A DNA stretch of 64,000 bases from an uncultured Phycisphaeraceae bacterium (lineage in GTDB: Bacteria > Planctomycetota > Phycisphaerae > Phycisphaerales > UBA1924): assembly GCA_937899905.1 (NCBI GenBank), contig CALCCF010000103.1, forward strand, positions 1 to 64,000. The letters are read 5' to 3'. The translations under genes and the position numbers were made by a program. The notes beneath the pieces are model-generated. The model had not been told where the DNA came from. It saw only the letters and a list, made by a program, of their open reading frames with translations, and ran no database searches. Below, piece after piece: positions 16,751-24,499 of the stretch (position 1 is its first letter; each line of letters starts with the position of its first letter).

Positions 16751-18865
16751 ATGTGCGGCATCGCCGGCGTCCTGCGCATCCACGAACTGGGCAGCAAGCC
16801 CCCCCACCCCCTTGAGGCCATCCCCGAGGCGTGGCTCGATGTGCTCGACGACGGCATCAAGCACCGCGGCCCCGACGGCCAGGGCCGATTCCGCGATCGC
16901 GCGACGAGGCCCGACGGCTCGGTCGTCGACGTCGCGTTCGTCCACCGCCGCCTGAGCATCCTCGACCACGAGGGCGGCCACCAGCCCATGGTGCACGACG
17001 GCGAACGCCTTCGTCCCGACCTGACCTATCAGCCCGGCGAGCCGCCCAAACTAGCGCACGAGTTGTGCCCCGACAAGCCGCTGGTCGCCGTGGTGTTCAA
17101 CGGCTGCATCTACAACCAGCACGAGCTGCGCACGGAGTTGACACAGCAGGGCGCGTGGTTCGAGACGGACCACAGCGATACGGAGGTGCTGGTGCATGGG
17201 TGGCGGGTTTGGGACGATCCGCAAGCAGCATGGATCAAGCAGCTTGAGGGCATGTTCGGGCTGGCGATCTGGTCTCGACCGAACGCCGATATCGTGATCG
17301 CTCGGGACACCTTCGGCGAAAAGCCGCTCTACGTCGCTGCGGATGATCGTGACACTATCTTCACTTTTGCCAGCTCCGCCACAGCGCTGATCGCATGTGG
17401 CGGGGTCACTCCGCTGCTCTCAATGGAAGAGCATGCCTGCCTGGAGTGGGTGCGATTCGGTTATCACGGCCGCTTCACGCCGCAGGACAGTCTGCAGCAG
17501 TTCGGGCCGGGCGAGCGTGGCCGGCCTCGCCGCCCATACACGCCCGCCCAACGGCCAACAGCTAGGCATCCACTTCGTCCGAGGTCTTGGCAGAAGCTCA
17601 GACGCGCACTCCCATCACACCCAAGTGGAACTGCAGAAGTCCACAGAGTCGATCGGCTGCTTCGCGCTGCGGTTCAGGCTCGCCTGGAGACGGACGTGCC
17701 CCTTGCGTGCCTGCTATCAGGCGGCGTCGATTCGTCGCTGATTTCGGCGTATGCGAGCGAGGCCACCAACGATCGTCTTCGCACACTCTGTGTACGAATG
17801 CCCGACGATCGATTCGACGAGTCGCCGCACGCCGAAGTCGTCGCAAGACACCTCGGCACCAAGCACGAGGTTGTCCAAGCCAACGCACATCCCGCCGAAG
17901 ACCTTCAACTGCTGATCCAGAGCCTCGGGCTTCCTTTCGGTGACAGTTCGCTGCTACCGACCTTTTGGGCCTGCCAAGCTGCCCGAGAACACGCGGGCGT
18001 GCTGCTTTCGGGCGATGGCGGTGATGAACTGTTCCTTGGATACGAACGCTACAAAACAGCGGGTTGGCTTGGGACTGGACTCTTCTGGGGGCCGTTGGAG
18101 CCCATCATGCAGCACGGGGTACTTCTGCCTCCGAGGCGAGATCCCAAATCACTTTCGGACAAAGTGGCCCGGTTCTTGCTTGCTGGAACAGGCGGAACAC
18201 CTCAGGGCTATCGCGAGTTGCTGGCCATCTTCATGATGGGTGACATGTCGCGCCTTACCAATCGTTCGGGTTGGTCAACGAATCTCGAAGCCGCAGATGT
18301 CGCAGGTGTGTTCGACGCCCGTGACTACGACCTGCTCCACCACCTTCCCGGCGACCTGCTCCGTAAGACCGATACCGCCTCGATGCTTGCGGGCATCGAG
18401 CTGCGTGCGCCGTTCCTGGACTCGCAGCTGGCGAAGTGCGCCCTGGAACTGCAACTCGGAAAGATCCTCCCGCGAGGACAACGCAAGGGCCTGCTCAAGC
18501 AAGTCGCCCGCAAGTACCTCCCCGACCACATCGTCGACCGCCCCAAGCAGGGCTTCGCCATCCCCATCGGCCGATGGTTCCGCGAGGACTACGGCGGGCT
18601 TCGACAGTTGCTCTACGACCATCTTGAGTCGACCGATCCGTTCCCGGGGATCGACCATGCGGGCATCGAGATCAACATGGGCTTTGTGCGGCAGATGCTC
18701 CGCGAGCACGATGCGGCGGGTGAGAAGTCGATCAATCCGTGGCACGGGCGCGACCACTCGCAGCGGTTGTACATGTTGCTGGCGCTGAGCATCTGGGCGA
18801 AGTGGTTGCACGGGTTGCGCGGGGATGCAATAGAAGACCCCTCGCTTGCGCAAGGGGCTCGTTGA
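16751..18865 (+). CDS. asnB: Asparagine synthetase (glutamine-hydrolysing), with a suspected internal double frameshift
   Basis: 704 aa. MCGIAGV places the nucleophile Cys2 of a class II glutamine amidotransferase domain directly after the start Met, which fixes the ATG at 16751. The synthetase domain has the PP-loop LSGGVDSSLI near residue 320 and the later GDGGDELFLGYERY and RAPFLDSQLAK motifs. Between about residues 255 and 278 the frame reads an Arg/Pro-rich stretch (GRPRRPYTPAQRP) that breaks the expected linker; the +1 frame there reads VAGLAAHTRPPNGQQLGIHF, a more natural continuation after FGPGE. See the finding. A small hairpin (CCCCT, 10-nt loop, AGGGG) overlaps the 3' end. Confidence 0.9.
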   Translation: MCGIAGVLRIHELGSKPPHPLEAIPEAWLDVLDDGIKHRGPDGQGRFRDRATRPDGSVVDVAFVHRRLSILDHEGGHQPMVHDGERLRPDLTYQPGEPPKLAHELCPDKPLVAVVFNGCIYNQHELRTELTQQGAWFETDHSDTEVLVHGWRVWDDPQAAWIKQLEGMFGLAIWSRPNADIVIARDTFGEKPLYVAADDRDTIFTFASSATALIACGGVTPLLSMEEHACLEWVRFGYHGRFTPQDSLQQFGPGERGRPRRPYTPAQRPTARHPLRPRSWQKLRRALPSHPSGTAEVHRVDRLLRAAVQARLETDVPLACLLSGGVDSSLISAYASEATNDRLRTLCVRMPDDRFDESPHAEVVARHLGTKHEVVQANAHPAEDLQLLIQSLGLPFGDSSLLPTFWACQAAREHAGVLLSGDGGDELFLGYERYKTAGWLGTGLFWGPLEPIMQHGVLLPPRRDPKSLSDKVARFLLAGTGGTPQGYRELLAIFMMGDMSRLTNRSGWSTNLEAADVAGVFDARDYDLLHHLPGDLLRKTDTASMLAGIELRAPFLDSQLAKCALELQLGKILPRGQRKGLLKQVARKYLPDHIVDRPKQGFAIPIGRWFREDYGGLRQLLYDHLESTDPFPGIDHAGIEINMGFVRQMLREHDAAGEKSINPWHGRDHSQRLYMLLALSIWAKWLHGLRGDAIEDPSLAQGAR

Positions 18866-18886
18866 TTCCAAAGATGTCGCGACACG

Positions 18887-19816
18887 TCAGCCGTTGGTGA
18901 CCTTGACCTGGATGGCCTCGGGCACGTGGATGTCGCGCTGGGGGTACGGGATGCCGATGCCGGCCTCGTCGAGCGCGTACTTGATGTCGCGGACCATGCG
19001 CTCCTTGACGGCCCAGTAGTCGGCCGTGGGCGCCCACACGCGGACGGCCCAGTCGATCGACGAGCCGCCGAGCTCGCTGAGGTAGATCACCGGGTCCTGG
19101 CTTGCGTCACGGCCCTCGATGGCCTTCGCGGCGGCCATCATGACCTCACGCGCCTTGTCGATGTCGGCCTCGTACGCGGTGCCGACGGCGATGTCGACGC
19201 GGCGGGTGCCGTGGTGCGTCACGTTCTCGCTCGTCGAGCCGAAGATCGAGCTGTTGGGCATGATGATGCGGCGGTTGTCGGGCGTGTCGAACGTCGTGGT
19301 GAACAGCTCGATCTCGTCGACCTTGGCCGTCACACCGTTGACGCTGATGACATCACCCACGCGGTACGGCCTGAACACCAGCAGCATCACACCGGCGGCG
19401 ACGTTGCCCAGCGTGCCCGAGAGGGCAAGGCCGATGGCGAAGCCGAGGGCCGCGAGGACGGCGGCGAAGCTGGTCATCTCGACGCCGAACGTCGAGAGGA
19501 CGCTGATGCCGCCAAGGACGAGGATGGCCCACTTGACGAGGTTGCCGAAGAACTTGGCGAGCGTGATCTCGACACGGGCCTTGGTGGTGGCCTTGATGGT
19601 CAGGCGTCGGGCCCATCCGGCGAGGATGAGTACGACGATGATCAGGATGACCGCGACAACCACAGGCTGTGCGACGCCCCAGACTTCGGCGGCCGTGATC
19701 TGATCAAACTCCCCGCTGGAGATCTTGCTCCACAGGTTGGCCGCACCTTCGGCCACAGGATTCGGATCGGTTTCGGGCGTGTCGGTCCCGGCTTCGGAAC
19801 CTTCTTGGAGGATCAT
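18887..19816 (-). CDS. MscS-family small-conductance mechanosensitive channel
   Basis: About 309 aa. After a short N-terminal region come three membrane segments; the third is the pore helix followed by the MscS signature GLALSGTLGNVAAGVMLLVFRPYRVGD and the beta domain (NRRIIMPNSSIFG). The family opens under membrane tension to release solutes on osmotic downshock. Of the two ATGs, 19816 is 7-8 bases from GGGAGA, whereas 19822 almost abuts it, so I prefer 19816. It sits 28 bp downstream of the DUF481 gene on the same strand. Confidence 0.92.
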   Translation of the reverse strand: MILQEGSEAGTDTPETDPNPVAEGAANLWSKISSGEFDQITAAEVWGVAQPVVVAVILIIVVLILAGWARRLTIKATTKARVEITLAKFFGNLVKWAILVLGGISVLSTFGVEMTSFAAVLAALGFAIGLALSGTLGNVAAGVMLLVFRPYRVGDVISVNGVTAKVDEIELFTTTFDTPDNRRIIMPNSSIFGSTSENVTHHGTRRVDIAVGTAYEADIDKAREVMMAAAKAIEGRDASQDPVIYLSELGGSSIDWAVRVWAPTADYWAVKERMVRDIKYALDEAGIGIPYPQRDIHVPEAIQVKVTNG

Positions 19817-19844
19817 GTTCATTCTCCCACGTGTTGGTTTGCGA

Positions 19845-20696
19845 TCAGAACGTCGCGAGGATCGTAATGAAGTACTTCAGATCATTTTCGTCGGCGTCGT
19901 CGGTGTTCGAGTCGTACTCGTGCTCAACGCCAAGGCGGAGCGTCAGGTTGTTCTCTTCCGAGAGCAGGATGTCGTAGTTCGCATAGCTGACGGCGCGGAT
20001 CTCGCCGAGGTCGTTGAGCGATGGGAAGACTTCCGTGCCGGCCGCGAAGGTCTGGCCCTCGTTGATCTCCCAGAGGAAGTCGAGGCCGATGAGTGCCTCG
20101 GGCCGGAACTCGTCATCGTCGGTGCCAAACTCGCGCGTCACACCAGCACCGAGCCGGCCCTTCAGGCTGGCGCGATCGTTGCCGCCATCGAGTAGCGAGC
20201 GGTCGGTCAGGAAGTCGTAGCCGCCACCTGCGAAGAGCTGAAGGCGCGTGTCCCAGTCCTCGAATTCGTCGAACTCGTAGACGCCGAACGCGAAGACGAA
20301 GTACCGCTCGCCTGGGAAGAGCCAATCGTTCTCGCCACGAAGGAGCCACTCGTTCTCCGAGGCAGACCCGTCTTCTTCGCCGTAGAGGTAGCGGGCCCGA
20401 AAGAGCGTGCGGAGCGCGTCGGTTTCGCGCTCGGTTTGGAAGATCGCGCGAAGGTCGAACTCGTCGGTGTTGCCGCTCGAGCCGCTGATGCCAAGCTCGG
20501 CCGAGCGTGTCCAGCCAGACCAGAAATCGGGCGTCTCATCGGCCTCTGCCACGGCGGCCTCATCGCCGTCTTGGGCTTCTTCCTGGGTGGCCGCAAACGG
20601 CAACGCGGGCAGCCCGAAGTCTGACGCCCAGGCGGGCGCCACACACGCGGCAGTCAGTGCGCAGGCGAGGATTCGGAATCTGTTTGAATCGGGCAT
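19845..20696 (-). CDS. DUF481-family outer-membrane beta-barrel protein
   Basis: 283 aa. A signal peptide (RFRILACALTAACVAPAWAS) is followed by an acidic linker and then alternating strands typical of DUF481 (SAELGISGSSGNTDEFDLRA, RTLFRARYLYGEEDGSASENEW, LFAGGGYDF, RLGAGVTREF, FITILATF at the C-terminus, ending in Phe). The family is a predicted outer-membrane barrel of unknown role, often called salt-induced outer membrane protein. The ATG at 20696 is preceded by AAGGAGAAG; the ORF-track extension upstream is spurious. It is probably co-transcribed with mscS. Confidence 0.87.
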   Translation of the reverse strand: MPDSNRFRILACALTAACVAPAWASDFGLPALPFAATQEEAQDGDEAAVAEADETPDFWSGWTRSAELGISGSSGNTDEFDLRAIFQTERETDALRTLFRARYLYGEEDGSASENEWLLRGENDWLFPGERYFVFAFGVYEFDEFEDWDTRLQLFAGGGYDFLTDRSLLDGGNDRASLKGRLGAGVTREFGTDDDEFRPEALIGLDFLWEINEGQTFAAGTEVFPSLNDLGEIRAVSYANYDILLSEENNLTLRLGVEHEYDSNTDDADENDLKYFITILATF

Positions 20697-20852
20697 CCGA
20701 CTTCTCCTTCTCCGGGATGCTGGATCGATGCGGGGCCCCACGAACGGATGGATGCCCGCAGCAAAATCGGGGAGCGAGTTTATCGCCAACGGGTCCGAGA
20801 GTCGAAGGGCGAACCTCTCCATTCTCAGCGGGCTAGTGTCCGATGAACGAGT

Positions 20853-21572
20853 ATGGTGGATCCGACCTCAACACGCCGGCAGGTGCTGTACGCGTCGCTC
20901 GCCCTGGGCGGCCTGCTCGCGTGTGGCTGTGCACCCTCTCGCAGGCACGCTCTGGGGCCGCCCTCGCCGGCCTGGCCGCTGGATCGGCGGCACACCACGG
21001 GCAGGGAGGCCACCACACCACGACCGGCCCCGAGGACGACGCCGCGGGCGGCTCAAGCCCCTGGTGGCGTTTTCCCTCGCTCATCATGGACTTCCTCCGG
21101 CCCGACGCTGGCACTGGCCAATCGCATGGGCCGAATCGAGCGCATCACGATCCACCACGATGCCATGCCGTCCTCGGGCTTCCGTACGGCGGCGGACTCG
21201 AAGGATCGGCTCAACGACATCCTTCGTGCGCACCGCAACAACGGCTGGGCGGACATCGGCTATCACTACGCCATTGACCCCATGGGCAACGTGTGGGCGG
21301 CCCGGCCGGTGCAGCTTCAAGGCGCCCACGTCCGCGATTGGAACGAACGCAACCTTGGCATCATGATGATGGGCAACTTCATGCACGAGCAGCCGACGCC
21401 GCGCGCGACCGCGGCACTCCAGGCTCTCGTCGCCAGCGAGAGCGCTCGGTACCGTGTGCCGTCGGGCCGAGTCGCCACGCATCGCGAACTCGCGAACACC
21501 GCGTGCCCGGGCGATTCCCTCCAGCGTCAGATCAACGCCTCACGGTCGCGACGCGACTCGGGCTTCGGTTAA
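20853..21572 (+). CDS. N-acetylmuramoyl-L-alanine amidase (Amidase_2/PGRP-like), exported
   Basis: 239 aa. The N-terminus has a twin-arginine-like signal (STRRQVLYASLALGGLLACGC) that also contains a lipobox, so it may be a Tat-exported lipoprotein. The catalytic domain is of the zinc amidase/peptidoglycan-recognition type: ITIHHDAM (first Zn His), GYHYAIDPMGNVW, GIMMMGNFM, and THRELANTACPGD, with the second His and Cys as ligands. It should cleave the amide between muramic acid and the stem peptide. No strong Shine-Dalgarno is seen, so the start could be the GTG at 20856. Confidence 0.9.
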   Translation: MVDPTSTRRQVLYASLALGGLLACGCAPSRRHALGPPSPAWPLDRRHTTGREATTPRPAPRTTPRAAQAPGGVFPRSSWTSSGPTLALANRMGRIERITIHHDAMPSSGFRTAADSKDRLNDILRAHRNNGWADIGYHYAIDPMGNVWAARPVQLQGAHVRDWNERNLGIMMMGNFMHEQPTPRATAALQALVASESARYRVPSGRVATHRELANTACPGDSLQRQINASRSRRDSGFG

Positions 21573-21582
21573 ACGACTCGAA

Positions 21583-22404
21583 TCAGTCGGTTTCGGGGGC
21601 TTGGTTGGGCTCGGCGTCATCCGTTGTCGTCGATCCGAAGATCGAGCTGCCGACGCGCACGAGGTTTGCGCCTTCTTCGATCGCGACCTCGTAGTCGCCG
21701 GACATGCCCATCGAGAGGATGTTGAACGAGGGATCGACCATGCCCTCTGTCTGGACTTCCTCGAAAAGCTCTCGGCAGCGTTGGAACACCGGGCGGCTAT
21801 CTTCGGCGTGCTCGCCATCGGGCGCGATGGTCATCATGCCGCGCAGCTTGAGGTGGATCATCGAGTGGATCTGCTCGACCACGTGCAGCACGGCGGGTGA
21901 TGGGCATCCGGCCTTGCCGGCCTCGCCGGAGCAGTTTACCTGAAGCAGGATCTCGACCGGCTTGTCACGCTTGAGGCCAATCTCCTGCAACTCCTCGGCA
22001 ACGCGCAGGCTATCGACGCTATGGATCAGGCGGCAGGCGTCGGCGACCTGGCGGGTCTTGTTGCGCTGCAGGCGGCCGATCATGTGCCAGCGGATCGGCT
22101 CATGAGATCGCGCAGAGGGATCCCCTCCCAGCACGGCCCCCATCGCGCGCATTCGCGAGACGTGCTCGTCGAGCATGGTCGCCCGCTGGAGCAGCTGCTG
22201 CACGCGGTTCTCGCCGAAATCGCGATGTCCGGCCTGGACGAGCTGGAGGATCTGCTCGGGCTCGGCGTACTTGGTGACGGCGACGAGGAGGACCTGGTCG
22301 GCCGGCTTGCCCGCGCGGGCCGCCGCCTTTTCGATGCTTTCGCGCACGGTTGCGTAGCGATGGAGGAGGTCGCCCTCGGACGCGGTATGCCCAGCCGTTG
22401 TCAT
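21583..22404 (-). CDS. YggS-family pyridoxal-phosphate homeostasis protein
   Basis: 273 aa. Alanine-racemase-like TIM barrel without the second domain. The PLP lysine is in LLVAVTKYAEPEQI, followed by FGENRVQQLL, IRWHMIGRLQRNKTR, the HSVDSLRVAEEL segment and LSMGMSGDYEVAIEEGANLVRVGSSIFG. The family binds PLP and buffers the free cofactor. The ORF-track N-terminus is too long; the ATG at 22404 has AAAGGAG about 12 bases upstream. The gene slightly exceeds the usual 230 aa because of an insert after RATMLDEHVSRMRAMGAVLG. It is divergent from a peroxiredoxin. Confidence 0.93.
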   Translation of the reverse strand: MTTAGHTASEGDLLHRYATVRESIEKAAARAGKPADQVLLVAVTKYAEPEQILQLVQAGHRDFGENRVQQLLQRATMLDEHVSRMRAMGAVLGGDPSARSHEPIRWHMIGRLQRNKTRQVADACRLIHSVDSLRVAEELQEIGLKRDKPVEILLQVNCSGEAGKAGCPSPAVLHVVEQIHSMIHLKLRGMMTIAPDGEHAEDSRPVFQRCRELFEEVQTEGMVDPSFNILSMGMSGDYEVAIEEGANLVRVGSSIFGSTTTDDAEPNQAPETD

Positions 22405-22481
22405 GAACGTAGCATACTCCTTTAGGCGAACCGCCGCACGGCAACAGCCACCAACCCGCATGATCCCGGAGCACCCGACGC

Positions 22482-22970
22482 ATGGCCGTGACCACCGACC
22501 TGCCAACCCTGAGCCAGCCGATCGAGGTCGGCCAGCCCGCGCCCGACTTCACACTGATGACCCAAGCCCGCGAAGAGTGGACGCTGAGTGAGGCCCTGGA
22601 GAAGGGCGACGTCGCCCTGTGCTTTTACCCCATGGACTTCAGCCCGGTGTGCTCGACCGAGATGAAGTGTGTGGCCGACGAGTTCGGCTCATGGAACGAC
22701 AAGGGCGTGCAGGTCGTCGGCGTGTCGTGCGATAGCTTCTTCACGCACGAGGCCTGGGCCAAGGAGCTCGGCCTCAAGCAGACGCTGCTAGCCGACATGC
22801 ACCGTGCGGTCTCCAAGGCGTATGGCTTCTACTGGGCAGACCTGAACATCGCGAGCCGAGGAACGGTGCTGATCACCAAGGGCGACAGCGGCCCCACCGT
22901 CAAGTGGGTGCAGGCCCGCGACATTCCCAACGCGATGGACTTCAACGACCTGCTCGCGCAGATCGGCTAA
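22482..22970 (+). CDS. Peroxiredoxin (AhpE/AhpC-TSA type)
   Basis: 162 aa thioredoxin-fold peroxidase. The peroxidatic Cys is in FYPMDFSPVCSTEMKC near residue 51, preceded by QPAPDFTL; a further Cys follows 5 residues later. VVGVSCDSFFTHEAWAKEL and the C-terminal region are typical of AhpE-like proteins. It would reduce hydroperoxides using a thiol donor not identified here. The gene converges on the MBL-fold gene with a 2-bp gap. Confidence 0.92.
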   Translation: MAVTTDLPTLSQPIEVGQPAPDFTLMTQAREEWTLSEALEKGDVALCFYPMDFSPVCSTEMKCVADEFGSWNDKGVQVVGVSCDSFFTHEAWAKELGLKQTLLADMHRAVSKAYGFYWADLNIASRGTVLITKGDSGPTVKWVQARDIPNAMDFNDLLAQIG

Positions 22971-22972
22971 GC

Positions 22973-23968
22973 CTAGAGCTCGATAACCTCGCCGCGCTCG
23001 GCGCCCCGGAATCCGCGCCTTTCGATTTCCCGGCGGGCATCCGTCTCGGGCCACTGCGCCGGGTTCGTGTGGTTCAGGTGCAGGAACCGCACACGCTCGC
23101 GCCGCTCGAATGGGAGCGCGTCGAAGAGCTCCATGGACTCGGTGATCCGCGGGTGTGGGAACGTGCTCATGTCGCGCCCGGGGATCTCGTTATTGTCGTA
23201 GAAGGTCCCGTCGATGTACGCACGATCGACACCGCGCACGAGGTCGAGGACATCGACGCCCATGTCCGCCAGTTCATCCCAAGAGTCGATGTCTGGCAAG
23301 AAGAGCACGGACCGATTCGGGCCTTCGATGCGGAAGCCGACGACCTCGCTGTACTCCTGCCGATGCGGCACGAGGAACGCCGTGGCCGAAACGCCGGCAC
23401 CAAGCTCGATCGGTGCCGCGATGTCGATCACGCGTAGCTCGATATTCTGGCGTTGCACGAGCAGATCCCAAGGCCCATTCGAAGACAGGAACTCTGCCAT
23501 CCTCGGCGCGACGTACGTGGGCACGCGCGAAGCCCCCATCGACTCGTGTCCAAGAAACACCAGCCCCGTGTAGTGGCCGATGTGCGCGTGGGTGATGAGC
23601 ACGCCGTTGAGCTGGATGAGTGCCTCGGCCTCGGGATGCGCGCGGCTGAGCAGCCACGCCTGCTCGCGGATGTCGGGGGTCGCCTCGATGAGCCAGCGAC
23701 GGCCAGACGCGGGATCGACGATGCCCAGCGACGACGCGAACCGCTGCTTGGAGGGGTCAAGCCTTGCCGGATGATCCGCGGGCGAGTTGATCTGGGGTGA
23801 GCCTGCATCTTGGGCCGTCCCAAGCACAATGACGTACGGCCCGTCGCTCATGGCGCGGTTTGTCGGGTGTGGCGTGGCGCAGCCCGTGGCGACAAACCCG
23901 GCGGCCGCAATGCAAGCCATGCCCAAGGCTCGGATGACCCGCCATACCCCGCGATTCGCTGCACGCAT
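22973..23968 (-). CDS. PqqB-like metallo-beta-lactamase-fold lipoprotein
   Basis: 331 aa. The ATG at 23968 has GGGAGGTG about 6 bases upstream and starts a lipoprotein signal peptide with lipobox VATGC. The fold is metallo-beta-lactamase: VLITHAHIGHYTGL takes the place of HxHxDH, with the usual Asp replaced by Gly; later ligand-like residues are in VPHRQEYS, FLPDIDSWDE and LHLNHTNP. This pattern resembles PqqB and its exported relatives rather than classical hydrolases. No other PQQ genes are present, so a role in PQQ synthesis is not supported and the substrate is unknown. Confidence 0.85.
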   Translation of the reverse strand: MRAANRGVWRVIRALGMACIAAAGFVATGCATPHPTNRAMSDGPYVIVLGTAQDAGSPQINSPADHPARLDPSKQRFASSLGIVDPASGRRWLIEATPDIREQAWLLSRAHPEAEALIQLNGVLITHAHIGHYTGLVFLGHESMGASRVPTYVAPRMAEFLSSNGPWDLLVQRQNIELRVIDIAAPIELGAGVSATAFLVPHRQEYSEVVGFRIEGPNRSVLFLPDIDSWDELADMGVDVLDLVRGVDRAYIDGTFYDNNEIPGRDMSTFPHPRITESMELFDALPFERRERVRFLHLNHTNPAQWPETDARREIERRGFRGAERGEVIEL

Positions 23969-24053
23969 GTCAACACCTCCCAAGCATGGTACATGCCTCT
24001 CGCCATCGACCATCATCCCGGGCACGACCTATTGTGTAGACACCGAGACCGCA

Positions 24054-24126
24054 GGCCCCGTAGCTCAGCGGTTAGAGCACGCGACTCATAATCGCTTGGT
24101 CCTCGGTTCGAATCCGAGCGGGGCTA
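24054..24126 (+). tRNA. tRNA-Ile (anticodon CAT, lysidine-type)
   Basis: A 73-nt cloverleaf: acceptor GGCCCCG/CGGGGCT with a G1-U72 wobble, D-arm GCTC/GAGC, anticodon loop CTCATAA, T-arm CTCGG-TTCGAAT-CCGAG, discriminator A; CCA is not encoded. Anticodon CAT could mean Met, but the body (GACTCATAATCGCTTGGTC, GGTTAGAGCA) matches the bacterial minor tRNA-Ile that is modified to lysidine by TilS and reads AUA. The initiator features (three G-C pairs in the anticodon stem, unpaired position 1) are absent. C27 and U43 do not pair. Confidence 0.93.
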
Positions 24127-24499
24127 TTGACCCATTTTTTGGCAGTCGTACCACGGCACGCATCGGCTGTTCAGCCGCAGTGTAAATCGTGGCTTCTTGC
24201 TCGCGGCGCGGCTTGTCTCCGCAGCAGGCGTTGATCCGGTTTGCCTCCGATTCGGCGGTCGTCACGAGTAACTGCTCGCGTGCCTGACAAGCCGACCACC
24301 CCTTCGCGACGCGAGAGCGGCCCTAGGCGATCGCCGGGTGGCATACTACCATTTCGGCCGGCTGGCAAAGTCGGGCGCATCTGCGTGCACAGAGCCGGTT
24401 GGGCTGGCGTGCTTCGCATACCAGGCCAGCATCGCTGCGGGCATGCCTCGATCGCTCGCCGAACAAGTCTGGCAAGAGAGGGTCACCAAGGAGTTCCTT
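24127..24499. other. Intergenic region between tRNA-Ile and the M16 operon
   Basis: About 370 bp with no ORF that I believe: the reading frames in the track here are Arg/Pro-rich shadows. A TTTTTT run occurs a few bases after the tRNA (near 24134) and could help end its transcript. AAGGAG at 24488-24493 is the ribosome site of the protease gene. The promoter of the M16 operon should lie here, but I see no convincing -35/-10 pair. Confidence 0.5.

Noticed and set aside
24171-24419. 82-codon minus-strand ORF after the tRNA
   Set aside because: Arg/Pro-rich with no ribosome site; looks like chance in GC-rich intergenic DNA.
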